DNA of 64,000 nucleotides from Heligmosomoides polygyrus polygyrus (lineage: Eukaryota > Nematoda > Chromadorea > Rhabditida > Heligmosomidae). The position numbers and the translations under genes were made by a program. The notes under the pieces were generated by a model, which was given only the letters and a program-made list of their open reading frames with translations, was not told the DNA's origin and searched no databases. Of the stretch, positions 22,001-32,819 are shown one piece after another (positions within the stretch are counted from its first letter, which is position 1; every line of letters begins with the position of its first letter). The stretch covers positions 11,489,844 to 11,553,843 of the forward strand of contig OX377203.1 of NCBI GenBank assembly GCA_947396885.1. Reading direction: 5' to 3'.

Positions 22001-22761
22001 AGCAACCCTGGCTCCGCTAAACAACCAGTCCAAGCAAATAAAGCATTAAAATGCCAAGATTCATGGGAGTCGAACGTGGAGTGCTCGATTTTGTTTCAAA
22101 GGTGTCCCATTTGCCACGAAAATGGTTATATAGCAACGGATTTCAGCCCAGCGCCGATTACTTGAGCAAAAAAAAACCAGAAAAGTGCGAAACGAACCTC
22201 CAAAAAGAAGCACACCGGCCATCGCGCATCCCGTGATACGATGAAGGCCTGACACCTGGAACAAGAAGTGAATGAAAGTGCGTTCATCTAGGATTTTTGG
22301 TACTAGTCGTTAATGTGGCCTACACGGAGGAGATCAATCTAGTTGCCTTGAGCGAGGCGTCCGCGGTCCGTGCTCTGATTGGTGGGTATCTTCACGCTTC
22401 CGTTGTAGGCCACATTAGCGACTTGCACCAAATTTTTAACGCCTTTAAAGACCACGTAGAGCGTCCAACCCAATTCTAACCGCATTTAGTGCCCAACGTT
22501 TAGGCCTGGCAGGCCTCCAACAGCAAAAAGAAATCTGAAACAGTGAGGGAGAACTCCTACCATCCAGGTAAGCTGAGGCTGATAGACGGTGAGATGCGGC
22601 GAGATGGGGCGTCCGAGCGCCTTCTGACGCTGCAGATACGCCCATCCCCACTGCTGCACGGGCGTCTTGATGTCTGCACGTCGGGTCATAGTGCTGGCGA
22701 TCAGTCGCGACGCCATCAGCTGGCGTGGCGTCACGCGGCACAAGACTTTGCCCAACAACAT
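16033..22761 (-). CDS. mev-1: Succinate dehydrogenase cytochrome b560 subunit (SDHC), complex II membrane anchor
   Basis: Five exons: 22761-22561, 22255-22198, 19387-19293, 17703-17611 and 16143-16033, in phase, giving 185 residues (C. elegans MEV-1 is 182). The first about 30 residues look like a mitochondrial targeting sequence. RPISPHLTVY and SGLHRITG are the conserved quinone-side motifs. FHTLNGIRF in exon 4 carries the histidine that ligates heme b in the family. Three hydrophobic segments are expected. Complex II oxidises succinate in the inner membrane; in parasitic worms related complexes can also work as fumarate reductase with rhodoquinone. CCGTTTCAG ends seven bases before the ATG, a likely leader acceptor. 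Intron 3 carries a 1.26 kb mariner and intron 2 carries palindromic repeats. The gene leads the unit that continues into ced-9. Confidence 0.95.
16205..16600. repeat. AT-rich fold-back MITE fragment between mev-1 exons 4 and 5
   Basis: It opens with TTTTCACGTCAAACTGG and continues with the approximately 21-base blocks of the family defined by the copy at 42853-43248. It then loses similarity near 16600. Noncoding. The rest of the intron up to 17610 shows nothing I can name. Confidence 0.45.
17820..19079 (+). mobile_element. Mariner transposon with both terminal repeats, in mev-1 intron 3
   Basis: The element is 1,260 bases between TA dinucleotides. The left end CCAGGCTGTCCAATAATTCC is matched inverted at the right by GGAATTATTGGGCAGCCTGG-like sequence; the repeats are about 31 bases. 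It is markedly more GC-rich than its surroundings. It encodes one transposase split by a single frameshift (see the pseudogene entry). It lies antisense to mev-1. Confidence 0.9.
17988..19006 (+). pseudogene. Mariner transposase, broken by a frameshift
   Basis: Frame one (17988-18350) carries the paired helix-turn-helix region: QRTVRRWFNRFESGD, then SGRPFTVDDDE, then STIHNRLNLLGY. Frame two (18332-19006) carries the catalytic part: GGESWVLYDN, LLHDDARPH, HSPDLAPSDYHLF and the C-terminus WATVVDN. Mariner enzymes use D,D34D. The second and third aspartates are present, but the first, normally in the TGDE or CDEKW motif, is replaced by glycine in GGES. The frameshift lies near 18330-18350. Both changes predict a dead enzyme; the rest is well preserved. 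Confidence 0.85.
20305..20580. repeat. Inverted repeat whose arms contain a tRNA-like sequence
   Basis: On the minus strand of the left arm (20425-20350) there is GGCGCCGGTGGTGTAATGG, a D-arm-like start, and later GTGTTCGAGTCCCGC, a T-arm-like block that fits a B box. The right arm (20475-20540) carries a similar plus-strand copy, lacking the first part, with GCGGGTTCGAGTCCCGCC. The anticodon stem does not fold cleanly in either copy, so I do not call a functional tRNA. It lies in mev-1 intron 2. Confidence 0.6.
20590..21239. repeat. AT-rich fold-back MITE sequence in mev-1 intron 2
   Basis: It shares blocks such as CACCTGCC...AATAGGTG and GCGCCATGTAGACG with other copies of the AT-rich family in the window. 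Mirror-image parts can be paired across it, but the limits blur into the next fold-back. Noncoding. Confidence 0.4.
21240..21870. repeat. Fold-back element with hammerhead-like modules in both arms (mev-1 intron 2)
   Basis: Arms of about 300 bases mirror around 21545. Each outer arm carries a module with TCCGAAGAAGGCG and GCCGARACGT near 21325-21360 (minus) and 21766-21800 (plus), followed by an ATAAATATTTGTAACAATC-like tail. The same order of module and tail is seen at the ends of the Penelope-like element at 37009-39581. No coding sequence is left. Confidence 0.55.
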
Positions 22762-23001
22762 TGTCGACCTGAAACGGGCACCTCTTTAGTCAAAGTGGGG
22801 ACGGTAGGCCCGACGAATTCTGACCGCGATAAGCTGCTTCAACCCATGAAAGGAATAAATGAAGGAATTTTACAGTAGAAGGGTTTTCTTCTGATGGTGA
22901 GCTGATTTTACGGCAAGAACCATGGCCTAATGAGGATTGTATGAAACAAACGCAGGTGAGCTCCTCCTAGTTCTGTTCACTTTTCTGTTCCAAACTATGT
23001 T

Positions 23002-23166
23002 TCTACTTTGCTTCTTCTTCCAAATCGGAATCGTCGTGCTTCTCTGCCAAATATCGGGCTCTTTCTTCTGCGCAATAGCCTGGCTAAACAACGTCGCCAG
23101 CCACTTCGCTGGGCACCAGGATTTCGACTTCCATAAGTCGGCCGCCAAATCATCGGGGCCCGTTGT
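23002..23166 (-). pseudogene. RTE retrotransposon fragment (reverse transcriptase)
   Basis: A 50-residue piece containing AADLWKSKSWCPAKWLA and STTIPIWKKK matches the start of the reverse transcriptase region in the RTE copy at 27.6-30.7 kb. Both ends are cut. It lies about 240 bases upstream of the mev-1 start. Confidence 0.75.
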
Positions 23167-23169
23167 CGC

Positions 23170-24420
23170 AAGTTATCCTACTTTATCCTAAAACGCTGGC
23201 CAATCTTGACCTGGATTTAAGCTTACACGTTTCTGGCAGCACTGTTCTTCACATGGTTTTTAGCCATGTGAAGAATAGGGCAGCGCGACAGGAGGTACAC
23301 CTGACCCTGCTGTGGCGTGGCGCCAGGAGGTACACGGCTGTTCTACGGATCGGAAACTTTTGTTTTGCGTGTCAAAGCTTTCGTAAGGCAGCCGTTTGAC
23401 TATTGGTGAAGCCTAGAAGGTTGGCAGTGGGTGAGCAAGGGGGATGAGAGGAAGATCGCACGCCTCCAAGAAGGGGGCAAGTGTACCTCCTGACCGTCCC
23501 TCGAAGAATAGCACCGTTCTTCTGGATTCCCTAGGCGGTAAAGCGAACCCTGTCAGGTTGTTCCACTTTCCTAGCGGTGCCCGAGTCCCCTCAGTCAAAG
23601 ATAGATCTCTTTCCAGACTATGAACAAGTCTAGATACGAGATGGATGTACAAAATGCAAATCGAATTCCTCTGCGCCACTAAAACATGAGTCAAGGCTAC
23701 CAGTTGGAGTGATCTAAAAGATCCGGAAGCAATAGACCGAACCACCGGTCATAGAAACAACGGAATCAATGTAGAACGGAACCACCTGCAAGCCGCACGC
23801 ACACAATCAATACAGCGGCTGTTCATTCGAGAGAGAAAAAACCGAATGACACGCAATATCGAGGAAGTGGGTGAAGCTGTCACACTTAACATAAGCATCA
23901 CCCCCGGCAGGATCAATAACGCTGAAAATCGATAATGAGATCGATTTCCGAAGCGAACAACAGGAAACGAACACTGAAAGCAGGCCGTGGGCGTTCGAAA
24001 TGGATGCACCGAATACGCGCCAACGAGGAGCGGCGCGCAATCCGCGCCAACGAACCCGTTGGCGCAGATACGGTGTACAGTACCCCGGGTCCGCTGTGGA
24101 ATCTCCTATCACCAGAGCATTCTTTGGACCGAGTTGGAAGTTCCGACAGCGAAGGGGAGTTGAGGAAAGATCCAGCTGGTGGCCACATTAGGTGGGGCGA
24201 ACCTGTATGAACCTACACAGCTATGGTAAGCATGCTCAGACGGGGCCTTGGTCTTACCGTATCCCAGCTACAGGCTCGTCGCACCCAACTTAACCTCGCC
24301 GCGCTGAAAAAGATTCCCACTCACTGGCGTGGAAGTCGATGCCTATCGAGAAGTGGCTGAACCGCTACCGCTAAAAACCATCCGAAGAGTCCAGAGAGGA
24401 CGAGTAGCTGCAGACGGTAG
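23170..24420. other. Stretch without recognised gene
   Basis: No exon set, transposon end or tandem repeat could be supported here. The part near 23230-23290 has a short inverted repeat around CTTCACATGG. Base composition is closer to gene DNA than to the AT-rich repeats, so an unrecognised exon or element is possible. Confidence 0.3.
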
Positions 24421-24423
24421 CTA

Positions 24424-25847
24424 TTAGGCTGTCGCAAAATTAATTGCCGAAGCGCACCGCTTACTTCAAACTGCTGTAACTCAGACTAAACACAACTTTA
24501 TTGATCGAAATAACCAGAATCTAAGCATTTTGGCCAACGAAAAGCTAATGAATCCTAAATTACAATAAAAACTGAGATCGCAGGATTTAATGAAATCAAG
24601 GAAGGCACATTCAACATCAGCCAAATGAGTGAGTTGTTTCTGACGCAAATGAGAATCAAGAGCTCGGAAAAGTGATGGTCAGTGAGAGAAGGTTGGGAGA
24701 ATATGGTGGGTGAGGGAGAACTTCGATACCTAAATGGATCAATCTTCCCCGAGTGATTTGTGAGGTATGCGAGGCGGCCCCCCTCTATTCACCACTGCCG
24801 GCCACAATTTTTGCAACCTCTCATACATTTGGTCTAAATAAGAGTAGGAGTATGAGTAAGACTCCGCTGTGACTGCCTGACCAGGTTGCAAAAAGCTGCA
24901 ATGGATTACACCTTTACAACACCACCACAAAGTAAGCATGACCTTTTTAGGGTGAAGGTCGGGTTTAGGAGAGGGGTTCGACTTTCGGCACGTATTTTTG
25001 CGAAATAGACCACCAGAAAATGGACTCCTCCCGCTGCGCACGAAGACCCCTTTATTGAAGATTGCTGCCTACATAGCGTAAAAGCGCTTTTCTTCTAGTT
25101 TGTAAAAAGCTAGCGGGATTTTGAAACTTCAAGAAACTTACCGAATTACTTACCGAGGAGGAGCATCCTTTTCTACCCACACAAATTCCTGTTATCGTAA
25201 AGGACCCATTTTTCATCCACGGTCATAATACCGCTTACAAAAGCTCATTTTTGAAGCTAAGTAGGAGGTTGGAGCGAGTGTCGAAACGGGCCAGACGCTG
25301 CTCATCTGTCAGCCCAAGAGGCACCCACTTCGACGTCTTCTTCGTCCTGTCGATTCTCGCCAGTTGTCCTGCTACCGCACTATGATGTACGCCAGGTCCT
25401 CTGCTGACGTGCGTGCATTCGTCTCCGGATTTGCTTCGACGGCTCTCCTCCAGACTTCATCGTCAAGCGACGACCTGCGCCCGCGACCCGGTTTTTCTTC
25501 GTGATCAAAACCGCCAGAAGCGAATTTTTCGAAGCAGAGCCTCTCCGTTCGTTCGCAAGGACAGTACGTCCAAGAAGCGCTGCTAAGGTTTCGGGATGCC
25601 TCTGCCGCGGAATGTCCCAATTTAAATCCGCAAAGCATGATGACTCGATAGTCGCGTCGGTTCATGACTTCACGGAGCCCTGGAAAAGGCCGACCAGAAA
25701 AATTAGAGCAACATCCGTGCTTTTGAGAGGGCAGGTGAAAACCTATCGAAGGGTATGTGTGGCTTTCCCTAAGACGTAACGATTTAGGTAAAAAAAACTT
25801 CTTTATTTATACACCTCGGAACGGAGATTAATTTTGCGACAGCCTAA
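24424..25847 (-). mobile_element. Mariner relic with both ends and a deleted transposase core
   Basis: The element is 1,424 bases between TA sites, with ends TTAGGCTGTCGCAAAATTAAT and its inverted match at the right. Minus-strand fragments include an N-terminal piece (SAAEASRNL, RRSSLDDEVWRRAVEANP) at 25665-25372 and LHPKKVMLTLWWCCKG near 24950. The part that should hold HDNARPH and SPDLAPSDYH is missing after 24740. A TCCTAC/TAAGAG microduplication near 24835 makes the repeated SYSYSY stretch. Related to the Hsmar1-like mariners. Confidence 0.8.
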
Positions 25848-26014
25848 TAATATTGTGCACGAGTCTGCCTGACATTGAAGACCTCTTCTCAGTCTGCATG
25901 GATTCAGCGGAGCCTATATTCACAAGTATAAAGCGATAAGAGTATTCTTGCCTTGTAAGCATGCTGTTCGGATGCCAATTTTGAAAAAAAAAATAAAACT
26001 CAACGAGGTTGTCG

Positions 26015-27130
26015 TGTACCATTTTCATGTCAAGTCGGACACTTTTTAAACCAAATTGAACGGGCTTCTAGGCTAGCCGAAGACTTTTGAAATCACAGCG
26101 AACTCTTCCAAAATGAAATGAGCTCTTTCTACATTAAACTGAACACTCTCCAAAAAGGTTAGAATACTTTCTTGTTCAAGGAAAATTCTAGCATAACAAC
26201 TTTCTTTAAAGTTTTAATTTGTCTACACAATAAGTGAACACATCGTTTGAAAATTTATAAGATTATTATTTTCTAAGGAAAAATAATGGTTTCAGGCTTG
26301 TTTCAAAAAGCTAGAAGCCAGCCATTTTTTTATTGTTAAAAATTCGTTGTTTGTTTGAAATTTGTATTGAAATGTTAAAATGTTAAATTAAATGTTACCA
26401 AAAATGTTAATTAAAATGTTAACAAAAGGTGTTTGAATTTTTATAAAAATGCCACATTTTGAGAGAAAATAATTGTTTAAGGCTTGTTTTAAATAATATT
26501 AAAACGGCAATTTTATAGTGCCAAAAGAATTGAATACGCCATGCGCTCGTACAAAACATCGCGATTTTTACTCGAATGATAATAGAATTCCTCTTTGCAT
26601 TGAGTTTGACACATTTTAACGATATGATAAAAACAACTGTAAAAAATACACATGTCCTCATTTTGATGGTTCATGCAAATGGCATTTACACTATCGATCA
26701 AATAAAAATTGCAGCAAACCTTTTAAGTACATGGCGCGCTCTGATCTTTTGATGTGCTATATGCTTGCTCCTTTGCTTCGCTTTAAGATAAATTTCAGTT
26801 TATTATTTTTTCGCTAAAAATAATTTTTTTGTAATACTGTATTTTTTGTTGCAGGTAAACTAAAGAGTTTCTAAGAATGTTTTGTCTAATTTTTCTTAAA
26901 CAAAATTTATTCTAACCATCTTACTAATATTGTAGTTTAACTGCTTCTTTGCTGCGCTTCAAGCTTATTTTTTTAATTTTTAAAATTTCAATTCATTATT
27001 TTTTCGCTAGAAATATTTTTTCATAAGACAATAAATTTTTGGGGCAGGTACTATAAAAAATAGTTTCCAAAAATATTTTGAGAAAAATTTTTCTTGAACA
27101 AAAATTATTCCAACCGTCTTACTGAGTCCA
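26015..27130. repeat. AT-rich fold-back MITE, long copy
   Basis: It starts GTACCATTTTCATGTCAAG and goes through the 21-base blocks, a GCGCGATTTTTATTCGAT-type middle and mirrored GTTGCAGGT/TTTTTTCGCTA blocks towards 27130. Very AT-rich and noncoding. The right border is uncertain. From 27131 to 27497 I see only AT-rich DNA with no gene. Confidence 0.45.
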
Positions 27131-27497
27131 TTGTTTAACTTATCTGAAGGTCAGTTCGATTTTTTCTTGACAAGCTTGAAAAGATACAAAAACAGCAAGG
27201 AGATGCAAAAAAACAAAAAACCTCAAACGGAGAGTTCTGTTGATGAAGAAACATATATAACAATTTGTAAAAAGGACCGGTCCCAAAAATTAAATTTCAA
27301 GCTGAGGTTCCGTATAAAATTCGGAGCTAGTCGTCAAGGTAATTAGCACTGGAGGATTAGAGTACGCCATTATCAGTAGGTGATGACGGTTGTAAGAGCT
27401 TGAGTAGTACAGTAAATAAATCATGCGTGATTTTTTAGAAAAAAATCAGTGATAATCAAGAAAAATTGGAAAAAAAAACTTAAAAACAATATAAGCT

Positions 27498-27603
27498 AAG
27501 AAGAATTAGATTACATCAATCCTAAAAATGGATAAAGTTACATTAATATAGTCATTCAATTAAATTTTAAAATACGTCACGAATTCTGCCCCGGAGTGTT
27601 TAT
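27498..27603. repeat. Left copy of 106-base target-site duplication
   Basis: It matches 30754-30859 in the same orientation with about two mismatches (positions inside TTAATATAGTC and TTTAAAATACG). It directly borders the 3' end of the RTE element. Confidence 0.85.
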
Positions 27604-30600
27604 CTTCTTCTTCTTCAGCGTCTGCCCCGCTTCGTAGCGGGGTCCGCTATTCTGGTGTCATGACGCCACCTTTCCCGATCCAGCGCTAGATCAGGGTGGA
27701 CACCAGCCGCTTTCAAGTCCGTATGTAACGTATCAGCCCAGCGCTGCTTCGGGCGCCCTCTAGGCCGCTTTCCTACCACCTCGAACTTAAGGCCTATCTT
27801 GCGGACGCTGTCTTCTTCTCCGCGCAGAACGTGGCCGTACCATCGTAAGCGAGCTTCGCGCATCTTGTCAGTTATCGGCGCGACACCGAACTTCTGCCGA
27901 ATAGCATCGTTTCGAATGCGGTCCATGCGCGTGACTCCAGCCGTCCAGCGCAGCATCTTCGTCTCCATGACGCTGAGGCGCGTTTCAACTTCCTCAGTCG
28001 CAGGCCAACACTCAGCGCCGTACATCGCTACTGGCCGGACGACTGCTCTGTATATCTTCGACTTCAAGCGCTCCGGTATCTTCCTATCGCAGAGCACCCC
28101 AGTCAACGAGCGCCACTTGGACCAAGCTGCACTAACGCGTGAATTCACTTCAATCATCAGTTTGCCGTCAGACGTGACTGCTGATCCCAGGTACTTAAAG
28201 ACCGAAGTGCGTGGGAGCTCGATGCCGTTAACCTTGATGGAGCTGGACTCAGTAACGTCCGTCGTTAGATATTCGGTCTTCTTCACGTTCAATTTGAGTC
28301 CAAACCGCTCTAAGCGATCACGCCAAGCTTGCACCTCTCGCTCGAGTTCATCTTTATCTTCGCTAGCGAGCATTACCTCATCAGCATAAAGCAACGTCCA
28401 AGGGACGGGGTACTGTAGACCTCGTGTGATGGCATCCATGACGACAACAAAGAGGAGTGGAGAAAGCGCAGAACCGTGAGTACCCCGACAGAGATGGGGA
28501 ACTCCATCGAGGTTCCAGCTGCAGCTTGAACTCGACACTTTGGACAAGAGTAGAGAATTCACACCCACTCTATGAGCTCTTCAGGAACTCCATGCAGTCG
28601 CAAGGCGTAACATATGACTTCACGCGGTACGCGGTCAAAGGCCTTCTCCAAGTCGAGGAAGGCGATATGCACTGCCTTCTGTTTCTCGCGATGCTTCTCT
28701 ATCAGGAGGCGAGTGGCGTGTATGGCATCAACGGTGCCACAGCCAGCCACGAAGCCGCACTGATTGCTGGACAGCTGGACGACGTCCCGAATTCGTCCGT
28801 CGACAATTCGCTCAAAGATCTTCATGCTGTGCGAAAGCAAGCGAATCGGACGGTAATTGGAGCAGTCTGCAGGACTGCCCTTCTTCTTCCAAATCGGGAT
28901 CGTCGTACTTTGGCGCCAACACTCAGGCACTTTCTTCTCCGCCACAACCTGACTAACGAACTTCGCCAACCACTCAGCAGGGTACCAGTACTTGGACTTC
29001 CACAATTCAGCTGCCACGTCATCAGGCCCAATCGCTTTGCCTGGCCTCATCTTCTTCAAAGCCGCTTCACTCTCCTCCACGGTGATCTTCTGAACGGGGC
29101 CGTGGGTTGGAGCCGTTGAAGGGATGGCTGGATGAGGGAATTCTACCGTAGAGATTTCCTCAAAATAATCGCGCCATCGCTTCAATGCCTTCTTGCAGTC
29201 CGTAAGAAGATGGTCGTTCTCATCATTGATGCCGAAGAACTTCTCGACGTCCTCGGTCTGGCGATGGCGATTCTTTGCAAGTCGGTACAGATACCGCTCG
29301 CCATCGCGTGACTCGACCTTCTCGTTGACATCTCCATAATGAGTGGCTTTCGCAACAGTCACAGTCTTCTTTGCAGCTTTCTTCGCTTCCTGGTACTTCC
29401 GCCAGTTATCAGCTGTCTTTTCGCCGAGAAACACGTGATAGAGCGACTTCTTCTCTCGCACTTCTGCTTTCACGTCATCTGTCCACAGCCAGGCCTGCTT
29501 GTCGACCTTCCGTCGCCCAGGCTTCGTAATGCCGAGTTCCGACTGTGCAGCTTGACGTATCGCGTCGGTCGCCTTCTTCCAAGTTTCGTCGACAGTCGTG
29601 ACTGTCGGTAACCGCACGAGAGAAATCACAGCTGCTTCCTTCTCTCTGATTCGCCACCACTTAATTCTAGCTGCACCGCATCGCTCAACCTGCTTCAGCC
29701 TCGGAGGGGCGATCTTCAAAGTGCAGATCAGCGGTCGATGCTGTGGGGCGACCGTCTCATACGGCACGATCTTCGCGTCTGTGACAAGGCTCCGGTCGCG
29801 ATCTCTCACAAGGACAAAGTCTATCGGAGTCTTGGTGCTCCCACTGTAGTATGAGATAAGGTGCGAGTCGCGTTTTCGGAAGACGGTGTTCACTATGGTG
29901 AGGTTATGCGATTCCGCGTAATCAAGAATGCGCTCGCCATCGGCGTTACGTGATCCGTATCCGAAGCCACCATGATAGCTGTACCCGTCTTTCGTAGCAC
30001 CTACGTGCCCATTAAGGTCACCAGCGACTATGATGACATCTTTCGACGGTACCACTGCTGTCTTCTCATCAAGCAGGCTTAAAAAAACTCAACCTTGCCT
30101 TGATCGGAGCAGCCAGTCTGCGGAGCATACGCTGAGAAGAAGTGATAGAGTCGCTCCTCAGCGGCGACAACGATCTTCATCAAACGATCGTCAAAGCGCT
30201 CGACGCTTACAGTCGAGTCACGAAATCGTTCGGAGACGATCATACCGACACCACTGGTGGTCCTGGGACTTCCACATAGAACGGCCTTGAAGCCACGTCC
30301 TATGTCCCTTGACTTGCGGCAGGACCACCTCGTCTCCTGCACCGCACAGAAATCAACTCTTCTACGCTCCAGTGCTTCAACCAACTCGCACGAGCGGCCC
30401 GTCAACGTACCCACATTCAGCGTTGCCACGCGGGTCCTGCTTACGTTACGGGACTTTCGGACTAGCTCAGTTGCCCCCCGATGCCGTCCTCGCATCAGGG
30501 ACCCTCGCATACTTCTCACACTCGCCGGGCTCTGCGAGTGCGCGTCGTCTCCCGCGGACGCCGTAGCACTATCTCGAAACACTTGAACTGTCATACACCA

Positions 30601-30753
30601 TGTGAAGTGACATGGGTCTTCGTAGGCCGGCCTGTCACAAGGGCCTGTCGCCTGCAATCGAGTGTCCGTGTTCGGCTTAACTCGCAGAGCGAGTAGTTTC
30701 CAGTGGCACCACGTGGAGGAACGGACATCGCCACCAAGAAGAAGAAGAAGAAG
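27604..30753 (-). mobile_element. Nearly complete RTE non-LTR retrotransposon
   Basis: About 3.15 kb on the minus strand. It encodes an AP-type endonuclease (RVATLNVGTLTG, AVQETRW, AGDLNGHVGA) followed by reverse transcriptase (NYRPIRLLSHSMKIFERI, FLDLEKAFDRVPRE, ALSPLLFVVVMDA, FKYLGS). It ends in a GAA trimer tail, as RTE elements do, and carries a TTC run at the 5' end. RTE elements copy by target-primed reverse transcription. Lesions: a frame change near 30056-30080, a stop at 28559-28561 within EWV-ILYSCP, a frame change near 28460-28480, and YADE in place of the catalytic YADD near 28375-28389. It is flanked by 106-base direct repeats. Confidence 0.92.
27615..30657 (-). pseudogene. RTE endonuclease/reverse transcriptase polyprotein, disrupted
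   Basis: Three open segments in different frames cover it: 30657-30079 (endonuclease N-terminal half), 30055-28559 (endonuclease end and first half of reverse transcriptase) and 28568-27615 (palm motifs and C-terminal domain ending RIADPATKRGRR). The endonuclease residues in QETRW and GDLN are kept. The palm motif reads LLYADEVML, so the second of two metal-binding aspartates is glutamate. The copy at 51-52.8 kb has the normal YADD at the same place. Confidence 0.88.
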
Positions 30754-30859
30754 AAGAAGAATTAGATTACATCAATCCTAAAAATGGATAAAGTTACATT
30801 AATCTAGTCATTCAATTAAATTTTAAACTACGTCACGAATTCTGCCCCGGAGTGTTTAT
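30754..30859. repeat. Right copy of 106-base target-site duplication
   Basis: It is the direct-repeat partner of 27498-27603, beginning AAGAAGAATTAGATTAC and ending GGAGTGTTTAT, next to the 5' end of the RTE element. Confidence 0.85.
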
Positions 30860-30882
30860 TCATATAATACTATTTTCACGTC

Positions 30883-31093
30883 GGGCGCGTGTAGCGTAGT
30901 CGGAAGAGGTGCCGGCTGTCGCATGCACCCGATACCAGGTTCTTGGTTCGGCCATTGTATTCATTTCATTGTATTCATTTCATTGTACGGCCAAATACGC
31001 ATTCAACTCGCTTCCACGACGCCCCGGTGAAGTGGAATGCGTGGCGCATCCCAAAAGGAGTTGAGTAACGCCGCTTTTTATCGTTATCCCTTG
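30883..31093 (+). mobile_element. tRNA-derived SINE, copy 3, internally deleted
   Basis: It begins GGGCGCGTGTAGCGTAGTCGG with the A box intact, and the B box region GGTTCTTGGTTCGG is present. About 90 bases of the body are missing and a TTCATTTCATTGTA unit is duplicated. It ends CCGCTTTTTATCGTTATCCC. An approximate 8-base duplication, TTCACGTC/TTCACTTC, flanks it, placing it inside an AT-rich fold-back MITE. Confidence 0.8.
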
Positions 31094-31640
31094 CCTTCAC
31101 TTCAAACTGAACGCTCTTCTCCGTAAGTTCAACGTCTTCAAAATCGAACTGAGAGTATTCGTCTTCGTATTAGTCTTGAAACTCTCCGAGAAGGAAGAGC
31201 AATTTTTTCAAGAAAATTTAGCAAGGCATTTTGAAGTTTTGTAAAATTCATTTGCCCAAAAGACTTAGCACACTGCTTGAAAATTTTATGAAATCTTTAA
31301 TATTCTTTATTTTATTTTAATTTATATTCCTTATTTTGTTTTAATGAAAAATAATGTTTAAACCTATTTCAAAGCGCAAGAAGGCAGCAGTTTTTCGGCG
31401 CTAAAAAGAGATTGCGCCGTGCACTCGTCAAGGACGTCGCGATTTTCATTCTGTTCACCAAAATTCTGTCTACGTGGAATCACACATTTGTCCTGGTACA
31501 AAAAAGTAATTGTAGGAAACACACATATCCCTTTTTCCTGTTTCAATTAGGCAGCATTTAGCCTATCAATCAAATTAAATCGCAGCGAGCTAAACGAGTG
31601 GCATGGCGCGATCTCTTCCTTTAATACAACAATCGCAATC
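31094..31640. repeat. AT-rich fold-back MITE copy continuing after SINE 3
   Basis: The blocks AAACTGAACGCTCTTCTCC, then the GCGCTAAAAAGAGATTGCGCC middle and its mirror near 31600, follow the family pattern. The bases 30860-30882 before the SINE appear to be its left end. From 31640 to 32520 two copies of a motif with TTCTTTTGAAAGAATCGG or similar occur, but I recognise no gene. Confidence 0.45.
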
Positions 31641-32819
31641 TCCTTCAGATTCTATTAGAAGAATCGGGCTGTCATAGTTTTGGATCGGATCCATACAGGT
31701 CAAACAAGGCGTGTCGTAGGAGTGCCATTTGGAGGTGACAGAACAACTGCAGGTAGTTGTCTGGGAGAAGTGCGCATTCAACTACCTCAACCACGTAAGA
31801 TAAAGACGAATGCGTGGCGTAACCTGGCTGGAACTCATTAGCGTAGGGTTCCTGTGACGCAGTGGCGCCAGACGATGATAGCAATCATGAGCGGGCTGAT
31901 TAGCTGCTATTGACAGCTGTCTCAGTCCTGCTGTCGCGGCTACATGCAAGGTCGTCATGTCCCCTTATCCTGCCTCAGCGTGGTTACCCTGGGGTTAGGT
32001 CTATTCCTCGTCGTTCGGTTGAAGCAAACGCTAAGCTTTTCCTCACCGTGGGTCGAAACCCTTCTGAAGACTGGCTAACAACTCTAGTCAAAGCTAGGTC
32101 TTCAGCAGATTCTTTTGAAAGAATCGGAGCTGTCCAAGTGGGGAGTGGGTCAGAAGAATTGCGCTCCGATAGCTCCGGTGTAGCCAAAGTAGAGTACATG
32201 GCGCATTCCGCAGAGCGGTCGATGGAGCTATGCACCTGCTGAAATCATACCAACTCTTCCTTCTATTTGTGGTATTCTGGTTGAAGTGGAGTACATGGCG
32301 CACTCCGAGCCTTTGCCCCAACCGTTCGAATAGCACTGCTCTCATGGTTCTACTGTTTGCCTAGGAGTATTTGCTCTGTCTGCGATCGATCCGCCCAGTT
32401 TGGCATCAGATGTTTGTCAGGCTGTTTTGTGGAGGCTACTGGGCAACTGCCACAAGTGACTACACGAGTAAACACTGCCGTGCTCAGCTGACGTCTATCC
32501 TCGTGTTTCAGACTCAGCCTCTCTTCAGCGTTTAGTTCTCGTGCTCCCCTGCATCGATTTATTGATCGATTTAGTGATATTTTTACTTCAGTTTACACTC
32601 ATCCGTTTTGTAGTCACTCTATGTACTTCCTTTATTTATTTTTACGTGGGTAACCACGCTGGTAGAGGGAACAAAATCAATTACAAACCAAATAAAGATA
32701 CTGCAAATGCTGACAGAGCATTCAAGAAAAAACACGCACAGAAACATACAGAAATCAATAAGTCTCTTTCAATTCGAAATGACCTCCAGGCACGTCAAAC
32801 TGAAGACTCAATACGATGG

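Noticed and set aside
24180..24420. Possible structured RNA or rRNA fragment
   Set aside because: The composition looked RNA-like, but I could not match it to any known RNA or fold it convincingly.
27799..29119. Plus-strand frames of 196 and 220 residues
   Set aside because: They are antisense to the RTE polyprotein and have no motif.
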